Below, one piece after another: positions 32,701 to 40,958 of a stretch of DNA of 64,000 nucleotides. The stretch lies in the NCBI GenBank assembly GCA_017414605.1, contig JAFQLG010000042.1, positions 4,815-68,814 on the forward strand, read 5' to 3'. Numbering within the stretch: the stretch's first letter is position 1; each line of letters starts with the position of its first letter. Below the pieces are notes generated by a model, which was not told where the DNA came from, ran no database searches, and worked only from the letters and a program-made list of their open reading frames with translations. The translations under genes were made by a program, and so were the position numbers. The stretch comes from Clostridia bacterium. Lineage in GTDB: Bacteria; Bacillota_A; Clostridia; Oscillospirales; CAG-272.

Positions 32701-33895
32701 CGTCTGACCAAGCGGACATGGCAAGCATCTCGCCTCTGAAATACAGATAGTTGCTTCCCGTGGTGTTTCCGCCGATTACAAAAGGATTCTTATTATAGCA
32801 TTCTTCTCCGAAATACTTGGGATTGACGTCAATGGTCTGACCGAATTCACCGTTAACGTAGCAATGGATCCGGGCATTTTCGATGTCCATGATAAAGTAG
32901 AGCTCAACCTCTTCGCCAACGGGTAAGGTTATCTGGTCAAAATGGTATGCTTTTGGAGCGAACCAGCGAAGACCTCCCGCGTTCTCGTCATTGAATCCAA
33001 AGTTAATACTGGGCTGTCTTAGCTCATTGATCTGATAAGCCAGATGCTTATCCCAGCGAATGCTGTTACTGAAGAAGACGCCATACCAGACCCCCTCGGG
33101 AACGTCCTCTGCAAGCTTTAAGTTAAATTTGAGCGTTATGGGAAAAGCCGAAAGCTTATCGGTCATGTAAACTCGCTCGTTCGATGAGAAGGTCAAACCC
33201 TTGTTTGTGAGCTTTTCGAATATCGGGCGAATGGATACGTTTCCGGAGATAATGCCTTGTGCCGCAAAGGGATTGCCGCTTTCGGTAACCCAACCCATAA
33301 AGCGATATCCGCTCTTTTCGGGAGCGGAGAGAACATAGCTGCCATCCGGCGCGGTGCTAACGCTGCTCATTCCCTCAATCGTTATGGTAAAGTGAGGCTC
33401 GGTTTCGGGCTCTGTTTCACTTTCCGTTGTTGCTTCGGTGAGCTCGGTGCTCTCATCTGTGCTTTGTTCCGACGACTCGGTAGCACTTTCCGTAGTTTCC
33501 TCTGTGCTTTCCACAGACGATTCGGTGAGCTCGGTGCTCTCATCTGTGCTTTGTTCCGACGACTCGGCAGTACTTTCTGTCGTTTCCTCTGTGGTTTCCG
33601 CAGATGACTCGATAGTACTTTCTGTCGTTTCCTCGGTTGTTTCCGCAGACGACTCGGTGGCGCTTTCCGTCGTTTCCTCGGTTGTTTCCGCAGACGACTC
33701 GGTGATACTTTCCGTGGTTTCCTCCGTGGTTTCCTCCGTGGTTTGAATTGAACTGTCTGTTGTCACCTCGGTTGTATGCTCGTCCGTTCCGGTGGTTTCG
33801 CTGTCAGCCGTTGGCGTACACGAAGCCAAAAGCATTGACAAAGATATTACTATTGCCAAAATGGCACATAATAAGGCAAAACGCTTGTTGTTCAT
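29759..33895 (-). CDS. Lipoprotein with two LamG-like plus calcineurin-like phosphoesterase units (1378 aa)
   Basis: Signal peptide with lipobox LLASC, then a Thr/Ser/Glu-rich spacer of about 140 residues (33423-33765). The rest is one long unit present twice (about 33395-31590 and 31585-29759). Each has an InlB-like module (GYRFMGWVT...PIFE), a concanavalin/LamG-like jelly roll, and a metallophosphoesterase domain. Both copies keep the metal motifs GDTQ, GLGDITEN, GNHDKY, H in (S/T)HAYLYRDG, and GHDPHDH, so both look active on external phosphoesters. The module preceding each jelly roll also occurs in the giant adhesin. The gene starts 39 bases after PBP2 with AAGGAG and ends at a strong terminator, so it appears to be co-transcribed with wall-synthesis genes. 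Substrate unknown; wall phosphoester or nucleotide are possibilities. Confidence 0.88.
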   Translation of the reverse strand: MNNKRFALLCAILAIVISLSMLLASCTPTADSETTGTDEHTTEVTTDSSIQTTEETTEETTESITESSAETTEETTESATESSAETTEETTESTIESSAETTEETTESTAESSEQSTDESTELTESSVESTEETTESATESSEQSTDESTELTEATTESETEPETEPHFTITIEGMSSVSTAPDGSYVLSAPEKSGYRFMGWVTESGNPFAAQGIISGNVSIRPIFEKLTNKGLTFSSNERVYMTDKLSAFPITLKFNLKLAEDVPEGVWYGVFFSNSIRWDKHLAYQINELRQPSINFGFNDENAGGLRWFAPKAYHFDQITLPVGEEVELYFIMDIENARIHCYVNGEFGQTIDVNPKYFGEECYNKNPFVIGGNTTGSNYLYFRGEMLAMSAWSDVRTDAEIATGGVGSPQMNDKDLLVKYQFHSVLEDEVMMDLSGSGYDLSVEKLWLDKSEVESANGDYCFAVVGDTQSMMQWHRDDLAGLYDWIASNKNELGIEFVIGLGDITENSTEEEWEFARQSVYKLSGIVPFSLAMGNHDKYEWKDTHNYVPDSRADFYFNKYFYDNGNGYYYKNEISGYYSEEGEGDITNSYRTIKLGNTDWLILTLDFGPTDAMLEWANEVVADHPDHKTIVISHAYLYRDGTTIDREDCYPSSRYNPIFNDGDDIFNKLIKKHENIVLTLGGHDPHDHIVCSQVVGEKGNVITQMLIDPQYMDNFYGSTGMVALLYYTEETETLTVRYYSTAKDTYGSEHSQFTVKLGELDPKYQSVYTITVDGGDSVVTAPGGSYVLTAPQKDGYRFMGWVTADGEEFPAQSVISGDVSVYPVFEKLTDVGMTFSTNERISMTETLSAFPTTVNFKVILDSDVPKGTAYGVLASNTIRWDKHLTFQINAKQQPVIHFGLIEPSETGMPKFAPATYTFSKIFLPVGEEIDISFVFRLETVIETVNGPRYQVDCYLNGVLAQSIKVNVKYIGEECYNKNPFVIGGLTTGSNYLCLRGEMLSMAMWSDVRTDNEIATGGIGSPEINDEDLLVKYEFYGNLPDQVMLDMSGKGQHLVTETLWLNQADVEPASGDYCFAVLGDTQSLMHCHPNKFSGMFNWLVNNSGEDKHNIKYVLGLGDITENALVWEWELSKMNLAKLENIGLPYLMAMGNHDKYDFKDTETPYVPDVRSNFLFNQYFYNNELYRNSLDGYYTAEGDGDVTCAYDTIECGTTKWLMLTLDFGPTDAMLDWANEVVAAHPDHLVIVTTHAYLYRDGTTIDVEDCYTPSIYNSAFNNGHDIFNDFIYNHENIVLVLSGHDPHDHIVYSRAEGKEGNTVWQMLINPQYVDEMFGPAGMVALFYYTEETHTMTVRYYSTAMSIYGSEQSQFTITLDIPE
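33423..33765. repeat. 45-base-class repeats in a Thr/Glu/Ser spacer
   Basis: The spacer repeats a 15-residue unit of the form ESSAETTEETTES plus two variable residues at least three times, then a second form with EQSTDESTELTE twice. It is a low-complexity extracellular stalk. Confidence 0.75.
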
Positions 33896-33934
33896 GACAT
33901 CTTTCTCCTTGAATATGCTATATATGATGCTGAA

Positions 33935-36007
33935 TCAGTTAAAGTATTCCGATACAACTCGGGAAGCTGCATAAGTTGAAAGCGCGCCGCTTCCGGAGGA
34001 TTCTATAACTGACGAAACTACGATTTTGGGGTTGTCGTAAGGTGCCGCGCAGACGAAAAGACCATTGTCCAGCTTGTCGCCGCCGCGCTGTGCCGTTCCC
34101 GTTTTTCCGCCAACGGTAACGGGGACGTCCGAAAAGTATCCCGAAAGCGTGGGCGATGCCTGCACCATGTTTCTCATACCTCGCCTTATGGCATAAAGCG
34201 CATCGTCACTTAACTCCACGGTGTTCAGTATCTCGGGCTCTGATCGGTAAACCACTCTTCCCGAGCCGTATTCCCTGACCTCTTTTAAGAGATGGGCGGA
34301 ATATCTTGTGCCGCCGTTTGTAACCGTTGCGATATATGATGCCAACTGCAATGGCGTTACGCTGTTATCGGACTGTCCTATCGCCGCGGATATGGTATTT
34401 CCCGCGGTCCAATGAGGCAGACCGTTTTCGTTTCTGTAATCAGGCCCCGCCAGAATTCCGATCTGCTCACCCAGCTCGATTCCCGTATGTTGACCGAAAC
34501 CGTATGAATGACAGTATTCATTCATCAAGTCTATTCCCATTCGGCGGCCCAGCTCGTAATAATAGCAGTTGCAGGAAACCTGCAGAGAATATGCCGCGCC
34601 AACGTCACCGTGAACGCCAAGGCAAGTGGGCTGATAGTCCGGATAATAGGTATAAACTCCCGAGCAATCAAGCTTTGTGCTGCTTGTAACCTTTCCGCTG
34701 GTTATTCCCGCCGCCGCAATGCCAACCTTAAATGTTGAACCGGGGGCGTATATTTCGTTGAGTGCTCTGTTTAGAAAAGGCTTTGCGGGATTTTTTGCTA
34801 GCGCCTCATAATTTTCATTATAGGTTGAAAGATCGTAAGTGGGATAAGATGCAAGCGCCAAGATCTCTCCGCTGTTTGGATCCATTGCGCATATCGCGCC
34901 CGCCTCGGCGCTGGGAAGATTTACTTCTATATTTTCGCGCAATCCGTCCTCGGCAGCTATCTGCAGCTCAATATCTATGGTAAGATATACGTCCTTGCCT
35001 GCCACCGCGGGCTTTAACACCTTGCTTTCAATAACGTTTCCGTTTTTATCCTCGGTTATCTGGCGAATTCCGTCCTGTCCGCGAAGATAGCTCTCGAATG
35101 CTTGCTCACAGCCATTAAGACCGACAAGGTCGTTCATGTCGTATCCTAAGGCTTGATAATATGACCAATTATTCTCCGTTATCTTGCCGAGCTGACCTAA
35201 AATATGCGATGCATAGCCCGGGTATGCATACTCTCTCGTTGCATTCACCGAAAAATCCGTTCCTGCAATCGCAAGCTCCTCTACGTAGCTCATAAACGGC
35301 ATGTCAACGTCAGTTATAACCGTGTATCTGTTATACACGGAAAAGTCCTTTGTTTCCATATCATATCTCATCCGAATAAGCTTGTCCATATCCGAGAAGG
35401 AAAAGGCTGCCGCCCCGTCCTCGTCAAGCAACTTATACTTTGTCAGATACCAATCAAGTATCTCTGCCTCGGTTGGAAACTCGGAGGGGTTGTTTTTATA
35501 AAACGAGTCGAGATGCGACACAGTAAGCTCATTTTTGGCTTTTCCCGAGTTTTCCTCAAGCTCGTTTTCTGCTATTCGCTTCAAAAGGCGGTAATAAATG
35601 TTGGATTTGCCGTCCCTTGCCTCATCCTTATACGTATAATTCGGATAAGTCCCCTCAAACGGAAAACTGTCCTGGATTATCTTGCCTCCGTTTCCCGTAG
35701 TGTCAATTGCATCAAGCAGGGTGAGAATATCATAATTGCGCTGGATCTGCGTTGCTGCCATTGCGTCATAATCAAGCACCAGATCGTATGTATATTTGTT
35801 GTAGACCAGCTTTTTTCCGTTCCTGTCGTATATCTCGCCGCGCTGGGCATAAATCACTTCATGGCGCTGATAGGTTCCCGTTTGTATTTTTTGCGGATCG
35901 GCGGTTGACACGATGTTGATCATTCGAATCAAAAACACAAGACAAACCGCCAAAAATACCGCGCCAACAAAAAAAATGCGAAGGAGGGCCTTGTTCTTTT
36001 TGTTCAT
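33935..36007 (-). CDS. mrdA: Penicillin-binding protein 2 (class B transpeptidase)
   Basis: A 690-residue protein using the ATG at 36005-36007, because AAGGAGGAG lies just upstream; a longer frame to 36112 overlaps the neighbouring gene and has no site. One N-terminal membrane anchor (residues 8-30) and a pedestal domain starting at RGEIYDRNGKKL come first. The transpeptidase domain follows, with the active-site motifs SxxK (GSTFKVG, near residue 425), SxN (SCNCYYY) and KTG (GKTGTAQRG). It cross-links peptidoglycan in the elongation complex and is a beta-lactam target. It sits in an operon with an MreB-like protein, which supports the elongation (PBP2/MrdA) role over a division role. No partner RodA is in the window. 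Confidence 0.93.
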   Translation of the reverse strand: MNKKNKALLRIFFVGAVFLAVCLVFLIRMINIVSTADPQKIQTGTYQRHEVIYAQRGEIYDRNGKKLVYNKYTYDLVLDYDAMAATQIQRNYDILTLLDAIDTTGNGGKIIQDSFPFEGTYPNYTYKDEARDGKSNIYYRLLKRIAENELEENSGKAKNELTVSHLDSFYKNNPSEFPTEAEILDWYLTKYKLLDEDGAAAFSFSDMDKLIRMRYDMETKDFSVYNRYTVITDVDMPFMSYVEELAIAGTDFSVNATREYAYPGYASHILGQLGKITENNWSYYQALGYDMNDLVGLNGCEQAFESYLRGQDGIRQITEDKNGNVIESKVLKPAVAGKDVYLTIDIELQIAAEDGLRENIEVNLPSAEAGAICAMDPNSGEILALASYPTYDLSTYNENYEALAKNPAKPFLNRALNEIYAPGSTFKVGIAAAGITSGKVTSSTKLDCSGVYTYYPDYQPTCLGVHGDVGAAYSLQVSCNCYYYELGRRMGIDLMNEYCHSYGFGQHTGIELGEQIGILAGPDYRNENGLPHWTAGNTISAAIGQSDNSVTPLQLASYIATVTNGGTRYSAHLLKEVREYGSGRVVYRSEPEILNTVELSDDALYAIRRGMRNMVQASPTLSGYFSDVPVTVGGKTGTAQRGGDKLDNGLFVCAAPYDNPKIVVSSVIESSGSGALSTYAASRVVSEYFN

Positions 36008-36038
36008 AAGCTCCTCCTTCGTTTTATTTTCTTGGTTT

Positions 36039-37274
36039 TTATGCAGGTATAAGTGAAAGCCCGAATTCAAGGGCATAAAGCAAAAGCAAGACGATGGCGC
36101 CCGCATTTGCAACTATTATTGCGATGACTCTCGCGCGAGGAATGGCTACCTCGGGAGCGCCGAGCTTTATTTTTTTACGCATTACAATAGGTATGATGAC
36201 GGCCGCCGCCATTGCCGCATAGACGAATAGCGAGAACGCCGCTGCCGCGAGTATTCCGCCGATATTTGCCGCAAGGAACTGCGCCAACGCTTCAACGTTT
36301 TCGGGGTCGATGTTTTCAAGCGCTTCAAGAATGGGGGTAAGCAGAGTGGGAACAACGCTTCCCACAAGATTTATTGCCGCATGCAACAAAATGCAGGGCA
36401 AGAGCCTTCCCGTGCTATGATACATATATGCGAGAATAAGTCCAAGACCCAGGCAATAGAAGAACTGATAAAAGTTTCCATGCATCAGACCAAAGGTTAT
36501 ACCGGATATAAGAACACACACCGCGCCGCCGTATTTCTGCGTTCTGTCTATCAAAAGCTTGCGGAACACAAACTCCTCGCCGATAGGGGCAACTATAACG
36601 GTGAATATCGCCGTTACCCAGATGTTTTCCTCGTCCACTATGGACTCCAGCGCGTTGCTGTAATCGTAGTTCATTATCTGGGAAAAATACTCCATTACCG
36701 TATTTCCGATCATAGCGCCGATGTACATAACGCCAAAGCCTACGAGCAAAAACAGCAGCCATTGGCCTATGCTCATGCTCTTTTTCTCGGGCGACTTTGC
36801 CTCTACGCCCGAAAGCAGTACAAGCAGGGCGGGCAAAGCAAAGATATACAGAGCCACGGGCGACACCAGATTGAGAAACAGCGAGGTTTCGTAAAATTCC
36901 GGAGCCACGTTTATAGTTATTATTTGTATTAGGAGCGCCGCAACCGTGGAGATAAGCGTAAAGAGCGCATAACCAAAGCCTATGCGGGAAAATTTGCGCT
37001 TTTCCTGAGCTTCATCTATAAGAGCTACGGAGCTTCTTTGATCGTATGATCCGTAATCAAACTCTCCGCCGCCCTGATTTTTGTCATTATAGCTACGTCC
37101 GCCGTTGCTTGAATAGGCGCCGCTGCTATATGGATTTCTCATTTCCCAATCGTCAAAGCGTATTTCTTCTTTGCCGCTATTGTTCTGTTCGTTGTTATTC
37201 TGTTCGTTGTTATTCTGTTCGTTGTTATTCTGTTCGTTGTTGTTCTGTTCGTTATAATCGTAACCGTTATTCAA
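36039..37274 (-). CDS. CPBP-family intramembrane protease, TTG start
   Basis: A 411-residue protein. The start is TTG (37272-37274) with AGGAGG eight bases upstream; no better codon exists. The first 35 residues are Asn/Gln/Glu-rich with EQNNN repeats and form a cytoplasmic tail. About eight membrane segments follow. The CPBP (Abi, PF02517) motifs are EEFVFR (the EExxxR pair), FGLMHGNFYQF and a C-terminal HAAINLVGS. These place the glutamates and histidines of a Rce1-type glutamic intramembrane protease. Such proteins process or scaffold membrane peptides in Gram-positive bacteria; the target here is unknown. It lies between mreB-like and PBP2 genes (60 and 31 bases away), so a role in envelope growth is a reasonable inference. 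Confidence 0.88.
   Translation of the reverse strand: MNNGYDYNEQNNNEQNNNEQNNNEQNNNEQNNSGKEEIRFDDWEMRNPYSSGAYSSNGGRSYNDKNQGGGEFDYGSYDQRSSVALIDEAQEKRKFSRIGFGYALFTLISTVAALLIQIITINVAPEFYETSLFLNLVSPVALYIFALPALLVLLSGVEAKSPEKKSMSIGQWLLFLLVGFGVMYIGAMIGNTVMEYFSQIMNYDYSNALESIVDEENIWVTAIFTVIVAPIGEEFVFRKLLIDRTQKYGGAVCVLISGITFGLMHGNFYQFFYCLGLGLILAYMYHSTGRLLPCILLHAAINLVGSVVPTLLTPILEALENIDPENVEALAQFLAANIGGILAAAAFSLFVYAAMAAAVIIPIVMRKKIKLGAPEVAIPRARVIAIIVANAGAIVLLLLYALEFGLSLIPA
37183..37260. repeat. 15-base repeats coding (EQNNN)n
   Basis: Roughly five 15-base units code Glu-Gln-Asn-Asn-Asn in the N-terminal tail of the CPBP protein. The units are nearly identical at the base level. Confidence 0.8.
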
Positions 37275-37334
37275 GTTCTACACCTCCTGCGTTGGTGTTT
37301 CGTATCATTATATGGCGCCATGGCGCCGGGTGTG

Positions 37335-38342
37335 TTATCTGTTTTTATACAGTATTCCGTCCGCGAGGATAGAGGGCCTCTCGATAAGCTTTCCAAGTCC
37401 CAGGCATTCGCTATCCATGGGGCTTTTTGCGATAGTAACGCGCAAGCCCGTTCTTTGAGTTATTAGCTCGGCTATTCCGTGTATATTAGCTCCGCCGCCC
37501 ACCAAAAGAAGTCCGAACTCGGATATGTCGCTGGCAATTTCGGGAGGCGCGCTGCGAAGAACGCCCATTATGGTTCTGCAGATCGCCTCAAGCCCCGCGC
37601 TTATAGCACCGTAAACGTCGCCCGTTTCAACGCGTACCGTTTGAGCACATTTGAGCTTTTCGTTTCTTCCGCTGACCTCAACCGAGCCGCGATGGGATCT
37701 CTCGGTTGCCGCGCCTATCTTTACCTTTATCATCTCGGCGCTCATAGGACCGATAAACAGATCCTTTTGCGCGCGGAGGCTGTTGATTATGGCATTGTCC
37801 AGCTTGTCGCCGCCCAGCTTGAGTGCTCTGGAGCGCACTATGCTTCCCGAGCTTATAATGCTGACCTGCGTAAGACCTGCGCCGATATCCACGATCATAC
37901 ATCCGCGAGCGCTGTTTATGCGAAGCCCCGAGCCCACAGCCGCCGCGATAGACGAGGTTACCGTACCAACCGCCTTTGCTCCTGCGGCAAAAATTGCGTT
38001 TTCAACGGCAAGGCGCTCCACTTCAGTACAGCATTCGGGTACGCTGACAAGTACCACGGGGCGATTGAAAAGAGAGAGCGACTCGGTCTTAACCAAAAGC
38101 TCGTGTATCATCATGGATGCGACCTCGAAGTCCGCTACAACTCCGTCACGGATGGGTCTGTAAGCCTCCATATGCGCGGGGGTCTTGCCTATCATAAGCT
38201 TTGCGTCACTGCCCAGCGCAACTACCTTATCCTCATATTTGTCAACGGTTACAACCGTTGGCGAGCGAAGCACTATTCCCTTGCCCTTTACGTATATTCT
38301 CGTATTGGACGTTCCAAGATCCAATCCTATGTGCTTTGGCAT
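37335..38342 (-). CDS. mreB: MreB/Mbl-family actin-like cell-shape protein
   Basis: A 335-residue protein of the usual MreB length. Actin-fold motifs: phosphate 1 GLDLGTSNTRIYVKG (residues 6-20), phosphate 2 MIVDIGAGLTQVSII, the connecting SIAAAVGSG, and the adenosine motif LLVGGGANIHGI. It forms membrane-bound filaments that guide peptidoglycan synthesis. The ATG follows GAAAGGGGGG. The usual partners mreC and mreD are missing; instead the gene leads into a CPBP protease and PBP2. It could be Mbl or MreBH instead of MreB, which cannot be settled here. Transcription probably begins upstream of maf. Confidence 0.92.
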   Translation of the reverse strand: MPKHIGLDLGTSNTRIYVKGKGIVLRSPTVVTVDKYEDKVVALGSDAKLMIGKTPAHMEAYRPIRDGVVADFEVASMMIHELLVKTESLSLFNRPVVLVSVPECCTEVERLAVENAIFAAGAKAVGTVTSSIAAAVGSGLRINSARGCMIVDIGAGLTQVSIISSGSIVRSRALKLGGDKLDNAIINSLRAQKDLFIGPMSAEMIKVKIGAATERSHRGSVEVSGRNEKLKCAQTVRVETGDVYGAISAGLEAICRTIMGVLRSAPPEIASDISEFGLLLVGGGANIHGIAELITQRTGLRVTIAKSPMDSECLGLGKLIERPSILADGILYKNR

Positions 38343-38384
38343 GACGTTCCCCCCTTTCTTTCATATTTTGGCTTTGATTTTAGT

Positions 38385-38972
38385 TTATTTAAGGCTCGTT
38401 ATGTCAATTTTAAGCTCGCGCTTTAGTGTGTTGGCGAGAAGATTTACGGGCAGACCGACAACATTGAAGTAGTCGCCCTCGATCCCACTTATATATATAC
38501 CTGCCCAGCCCTGAATGGCGTATGCTCCCGCCTTGTCATAGGGCTCTGTGCTGTCAAGATATTTTTCAAGGTCGCTTGGCGGTATCTCGTCAAAAATGAC
38601 CTTTGTAAATGCGGCATCAACTGCAGATCTTTCACCGTATTTTACATATATTCCGCTGACCACGAAATGATGGTCGCCCGACAGATTTTCAAGCATACGG
38701 CGCGCGTTCTCGCGATCCTTGGGCTTACCTAAAAACTCGCCGTTAGCATACACCAGCGTGTCACAGGCAATGATGAGGCAATCAGTGCCGTCCGCGCCCA
38801 GCTTTTCAGCAACTGCCTCGCCCTTTCGTCTTGCCAGCTCGGTGACAAGTGCTTTGGGATCGGAAATATCGCTTTCCTCATTGGCGTCCGCCGTAATTAT
38901 TTCAAACTTTACGCCGAGATTTTCAAGTATCTCTTTTCTTCTTGGCGATTTTGATGCAAGAATTACTCTCAT
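38385..38972 (-). CDS. maf: Maf family nucleoside triphosphate pyrophosphatase
   Basis: A 195-residue cytoplasmic enzyme of typical length. It begins with the Maf signature ILASKSPRRKEIL. A conserved Glu/Asp-rich ADANEE and the ACDTLVYANGEFLGKPKD segment carry the catalytic Asp, and the later YDKAGAYAIQGWAG loop is diagnostic. Maf proteins hydrolyse dTTP, UTP or modified pyrimidine nucleotides to monophosphates and influence septation when over-produced. It is first in the mreB-PBP2 operon, as maf often is in Firmicutes. The start ATG is 66 bases from a strong promoter. Confidence 0.95.
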   Translation of the reverse strand: MRVILASKSPRRKEILENLGVKFEIITADANEESDISDPKALVTELARRKGEAVAEKLGADGTDCLIIACDTLVYANGEFLGKPKDRENARRMLENLSGDHHFVVSGIYVKYGERSAVDAAFTKVIFDEIPPSDLEKYLDSTEPYDKAGAYAIQGWAGIYISGIEGDYFNVVGLPVNLLANTLKRELKIDITSLK

Positions 38973-39037
38973 AATTTACCAAATTTTCCTCTGTTCTTAA
39001 AATGGGCATAATACACCATTATTATTATCCACTCTAC

Positions 39038-39066
39038 ATTATAACATATCTACAAGATATTTTCAA
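39038..39066 (-). promoter_or_regulatory. Promoter of the maf-mreB-PBP2 operon
   Basis: Minus strand TTGAAA (39061-39066), 17-base spacer, perfect TATAAT (39038-39043). The intergenic stretch 38973-39247 otherwise holds only the next terminator. Confidence 0.75.
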
Positions 39067-39183
39067 GTATAATGCACGAATTAATTTGACATTTTACGAC
39101 TGCAATATGGGGATACGTAATGCCGGACGGCGGTGTTGTGAGCGATCGACAAAATAAGGACAGTTGTTTTTTTAGAAAGCCGC

Positions 39184-39213
39184 AAAAAAGACCCGCCACC
39201 GAGGCGGGTCTTT
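39184..39213 (-). terminator. Terminator after the 503-aa lipoprotein
   Basis: AAAGACCCGCC and GGCGGGTCTTT pair perfectly around a 5-base loop. TTTTTT follows on the minus strand. Confidence 0.9.
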
Positions 39214-39247
39214 GAACTGTTAAATTATTGGTATGATGACGGTAAGC

Positions 39248-39300
39248 TTACCACTCGGAGTCGTCCCATTCGGAGTCGTCCCACTCGGAGTCGTCCCAAT
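39248..39300. repeat. 15-base repeats coding (DDSEW)3
   Basis: Three 15-base units (GAC GAC TCC GAG/GAA TGG) form the very C-terminus of the lipoprotein. Only single-base silent differences separate them. Confidence 0.85.
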
Positions 39301-40759
39301 CGGGTATCCATTCATCGGAAGGATTGTTGTATTCCTCGATAGCCGCATCGCGAGCCTCATAGACCTCATCCGAGATCGTGGGCATATTGTCTGCACTTGC
39401 CACTGCCTCAAATTCGAGTGAAATGGTCGAGGTTCCCTCACTTACAGACATATTTGTAGTTGCTTCGATACATCCGGTGATCTTTTCTCCGGCATTGACG
39501 GACGTAACAGTTGCATTTGTCGTCAACACAACGGTGTGATCTGCATACTCGGCAGTTATGTCTTCATTATATGTAGGCTCCCAGGTTTCAATATCCATGG
39601 TATATGCCTTGAAATCGTCTACGTTGTATGACAACTCTACAGACACGATATCTCCACCTGCATTTATCTTGGAAAGATCTACCTTGCAATCAACGGAAAG
39701 CTTGGAATCTCCCTCAAGCATGATCTGTCCAAGCTCTTCAGAGTAATCATACGTGGAGTAAGGAAGCTGTGCATCAATTTTTGCGTTGAGCTGTACGGGC
39801 TTGCCCTCTGCATCAACCGTTACTTCACAGACGACGTTTAATGCGGCGGTCTTGCCGTCAGCTGTTGCGTAAATGTCTATTTCTGTCTTTCCGCCGTTTA
39901 CGTTGATCATAGCGCTGAGCGTCTCACAGCCCAACTCCTGAGAGAACTCACTGTCAGCAACAAAGCTAAAACCAAGTCCGGTTATGGTTTCATATTCAGC
40001 ATTGAACCAGAATTCAAGGCCAAGCTTGTCAACGTATTCCGACAATGCCTCCTTGGTCTGTGCTATCATATCATCCGTAACGCTGTCGGGGAATGCATTT
40101 TTATACTCTCCCATCAGCTCATCGGCAAGCTCGGTCAATGCTTTGTCAATATATTCAGCGCTGACGTAGTATTTGCCGTCACGATAGGTCATATCCTCAA
40201 CGGATATTTCGGGAAGCCTCATATCGTATATGCTATCAAGGAATTCCTGAGTTTTATCATTTTCTTCCTCGCCTACCGACATGCTCTGTATGTAGTAGTA
40301 AATCGAATCGTCAACCGATCCGTACAAGCCGGAGCCGAATCCATCATCTGTAACGGTCACCAGCTTGAAGTCATCCTCAATAAACGTGTAGCTCTTGGAG
40401 CCTGCGACCTCGGAGTATATTACGCGATCCTTAATGCCGATGTATCCGGTTGCCGGGTCTTTGTCAACAGTTGTAGAGAACTTGATCTCCAGAAGCAGCT
40501 TTGCAAGCTCAGCCTTGATCTGCTCTATTGCGTCCTGCATCTCAAGATCTTCTTCACCTTTAACTATTTCATCAACGTCTATTCCCTCATTGACGGAAGA
40601 GACTATTGAATCTATGTTCTTTTCAGGCACGTCAACCGGCGGCGGTGTGGTTTCAGAGGTGGTTTCCGAATCCGTCTCTCCTGTACCCGGTTGATTACAA
40701 GATGCAAAGCTCAGTGCAATACATAAGATCAAAATGATCGACAATAAAAACTTTTTCAT
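39248..40759 (-). CDS. Lipoprotein of unknown function with DDSEW tail (503 aa)
   Basis: The start is the ATG at 40757-40759 (MKKFLL) because AAAGGAG lies six bases before it; an in-frame ATG seven codons earlier has no site. Lipobox FASC at about residue 20 predicts lipid anchoring outside the membrane. A Thr/Glu-rich stalk follows. The body is mostly beta-strand and has no family I recognise; it could be a LolA/LppX-like lipid-carrier fold, but this is a guess. The end is three copies of Asp-Asp-Ser-Glu-Trp, coded by 15-base repeats (39248-39300), an unusual aromatic-acidic tail. The gene is alone, with its own promoter and terminator. Confidence 0.8.
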   Translation of the reverse strand: MKKFLLSIILILCIALSFASCNQPGTGETDSETTSETTPPPVDVPEKNIDSIVSSVNEGIDVDEIVKGEEDLEMQDAIEQIKAELAKLLLEIKFSTTVDKDPATGYIGIKDRVIYSEVAGSKSYTFIEDDFKLVTVTDDGFGSGLYGSVDDSIYYYIQSMSVGEEENDKTQEFLDSIYDMRLPEISVEDMTYRDGKYYVSAEYIDKALTELADELMGEYKNAFPDSVTDDMIAQTKEALSEYVDKLGLEFWFNAEYETITGLGFSFVADSEFSQELGCETLSAMINVNGGKTEIDIYATADGKTAALNVVCEVTVDAEGKPVQLNAKIDAQLPYSTYDYSEELGQIMLEGDSKLSVDCKVDLSKINAGGDIVSVELSYNVDDFKAYTMDIETWEPTYNEDITAEYADHTVVLTTNATVTSVNAGEKITGCIEATTNMSVSEGTSTISLEFEAVASADNMPTISDEVYEARDAAIEEYNNPSDEWIPDWDDSEWDDSEWDDSEW

Positions 40760-40806
40760 TTTTTTCTCCTTTGCTTTCATTTAAGACATCTGAATGTCCT
40801 ATGATC

Positions 40807-40835
40807 ATTATACAATGTTCTCATCGGTTTGTCAA
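40807..40835 (-). promoter_or_regulatory. Promoter of the 503-aa lipoprotein
   Basis: Minus strand: perfect TTGACA (40830-40835), 17-base spacer, perfect TATAAT (40807-40812). Confidence 0.8.
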
Positions 40836-40924
40836 TAAAAACCTTTGGTGGTGACTCGGGTATTCGCCGCGAAAGGCGACGGATATATACATGTTTGGCG
40901 ATATGCTGACAAATAACGCATAAC

Positions 40925-40955
40925 AAAAAAGCAGACGCGCCACGTCTGCTTTTTT
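40925..40955 (-). terminator. Terminator of the aspS operon
   Basis: AAAAAAGCAGACG and CGTCTGCTTTTTT pair perfectly around a 5-base loop. The structure works on either strand and follows the DUF815 gene. Confidence 0.9.
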
Positions 40956-40958
40956 CGG

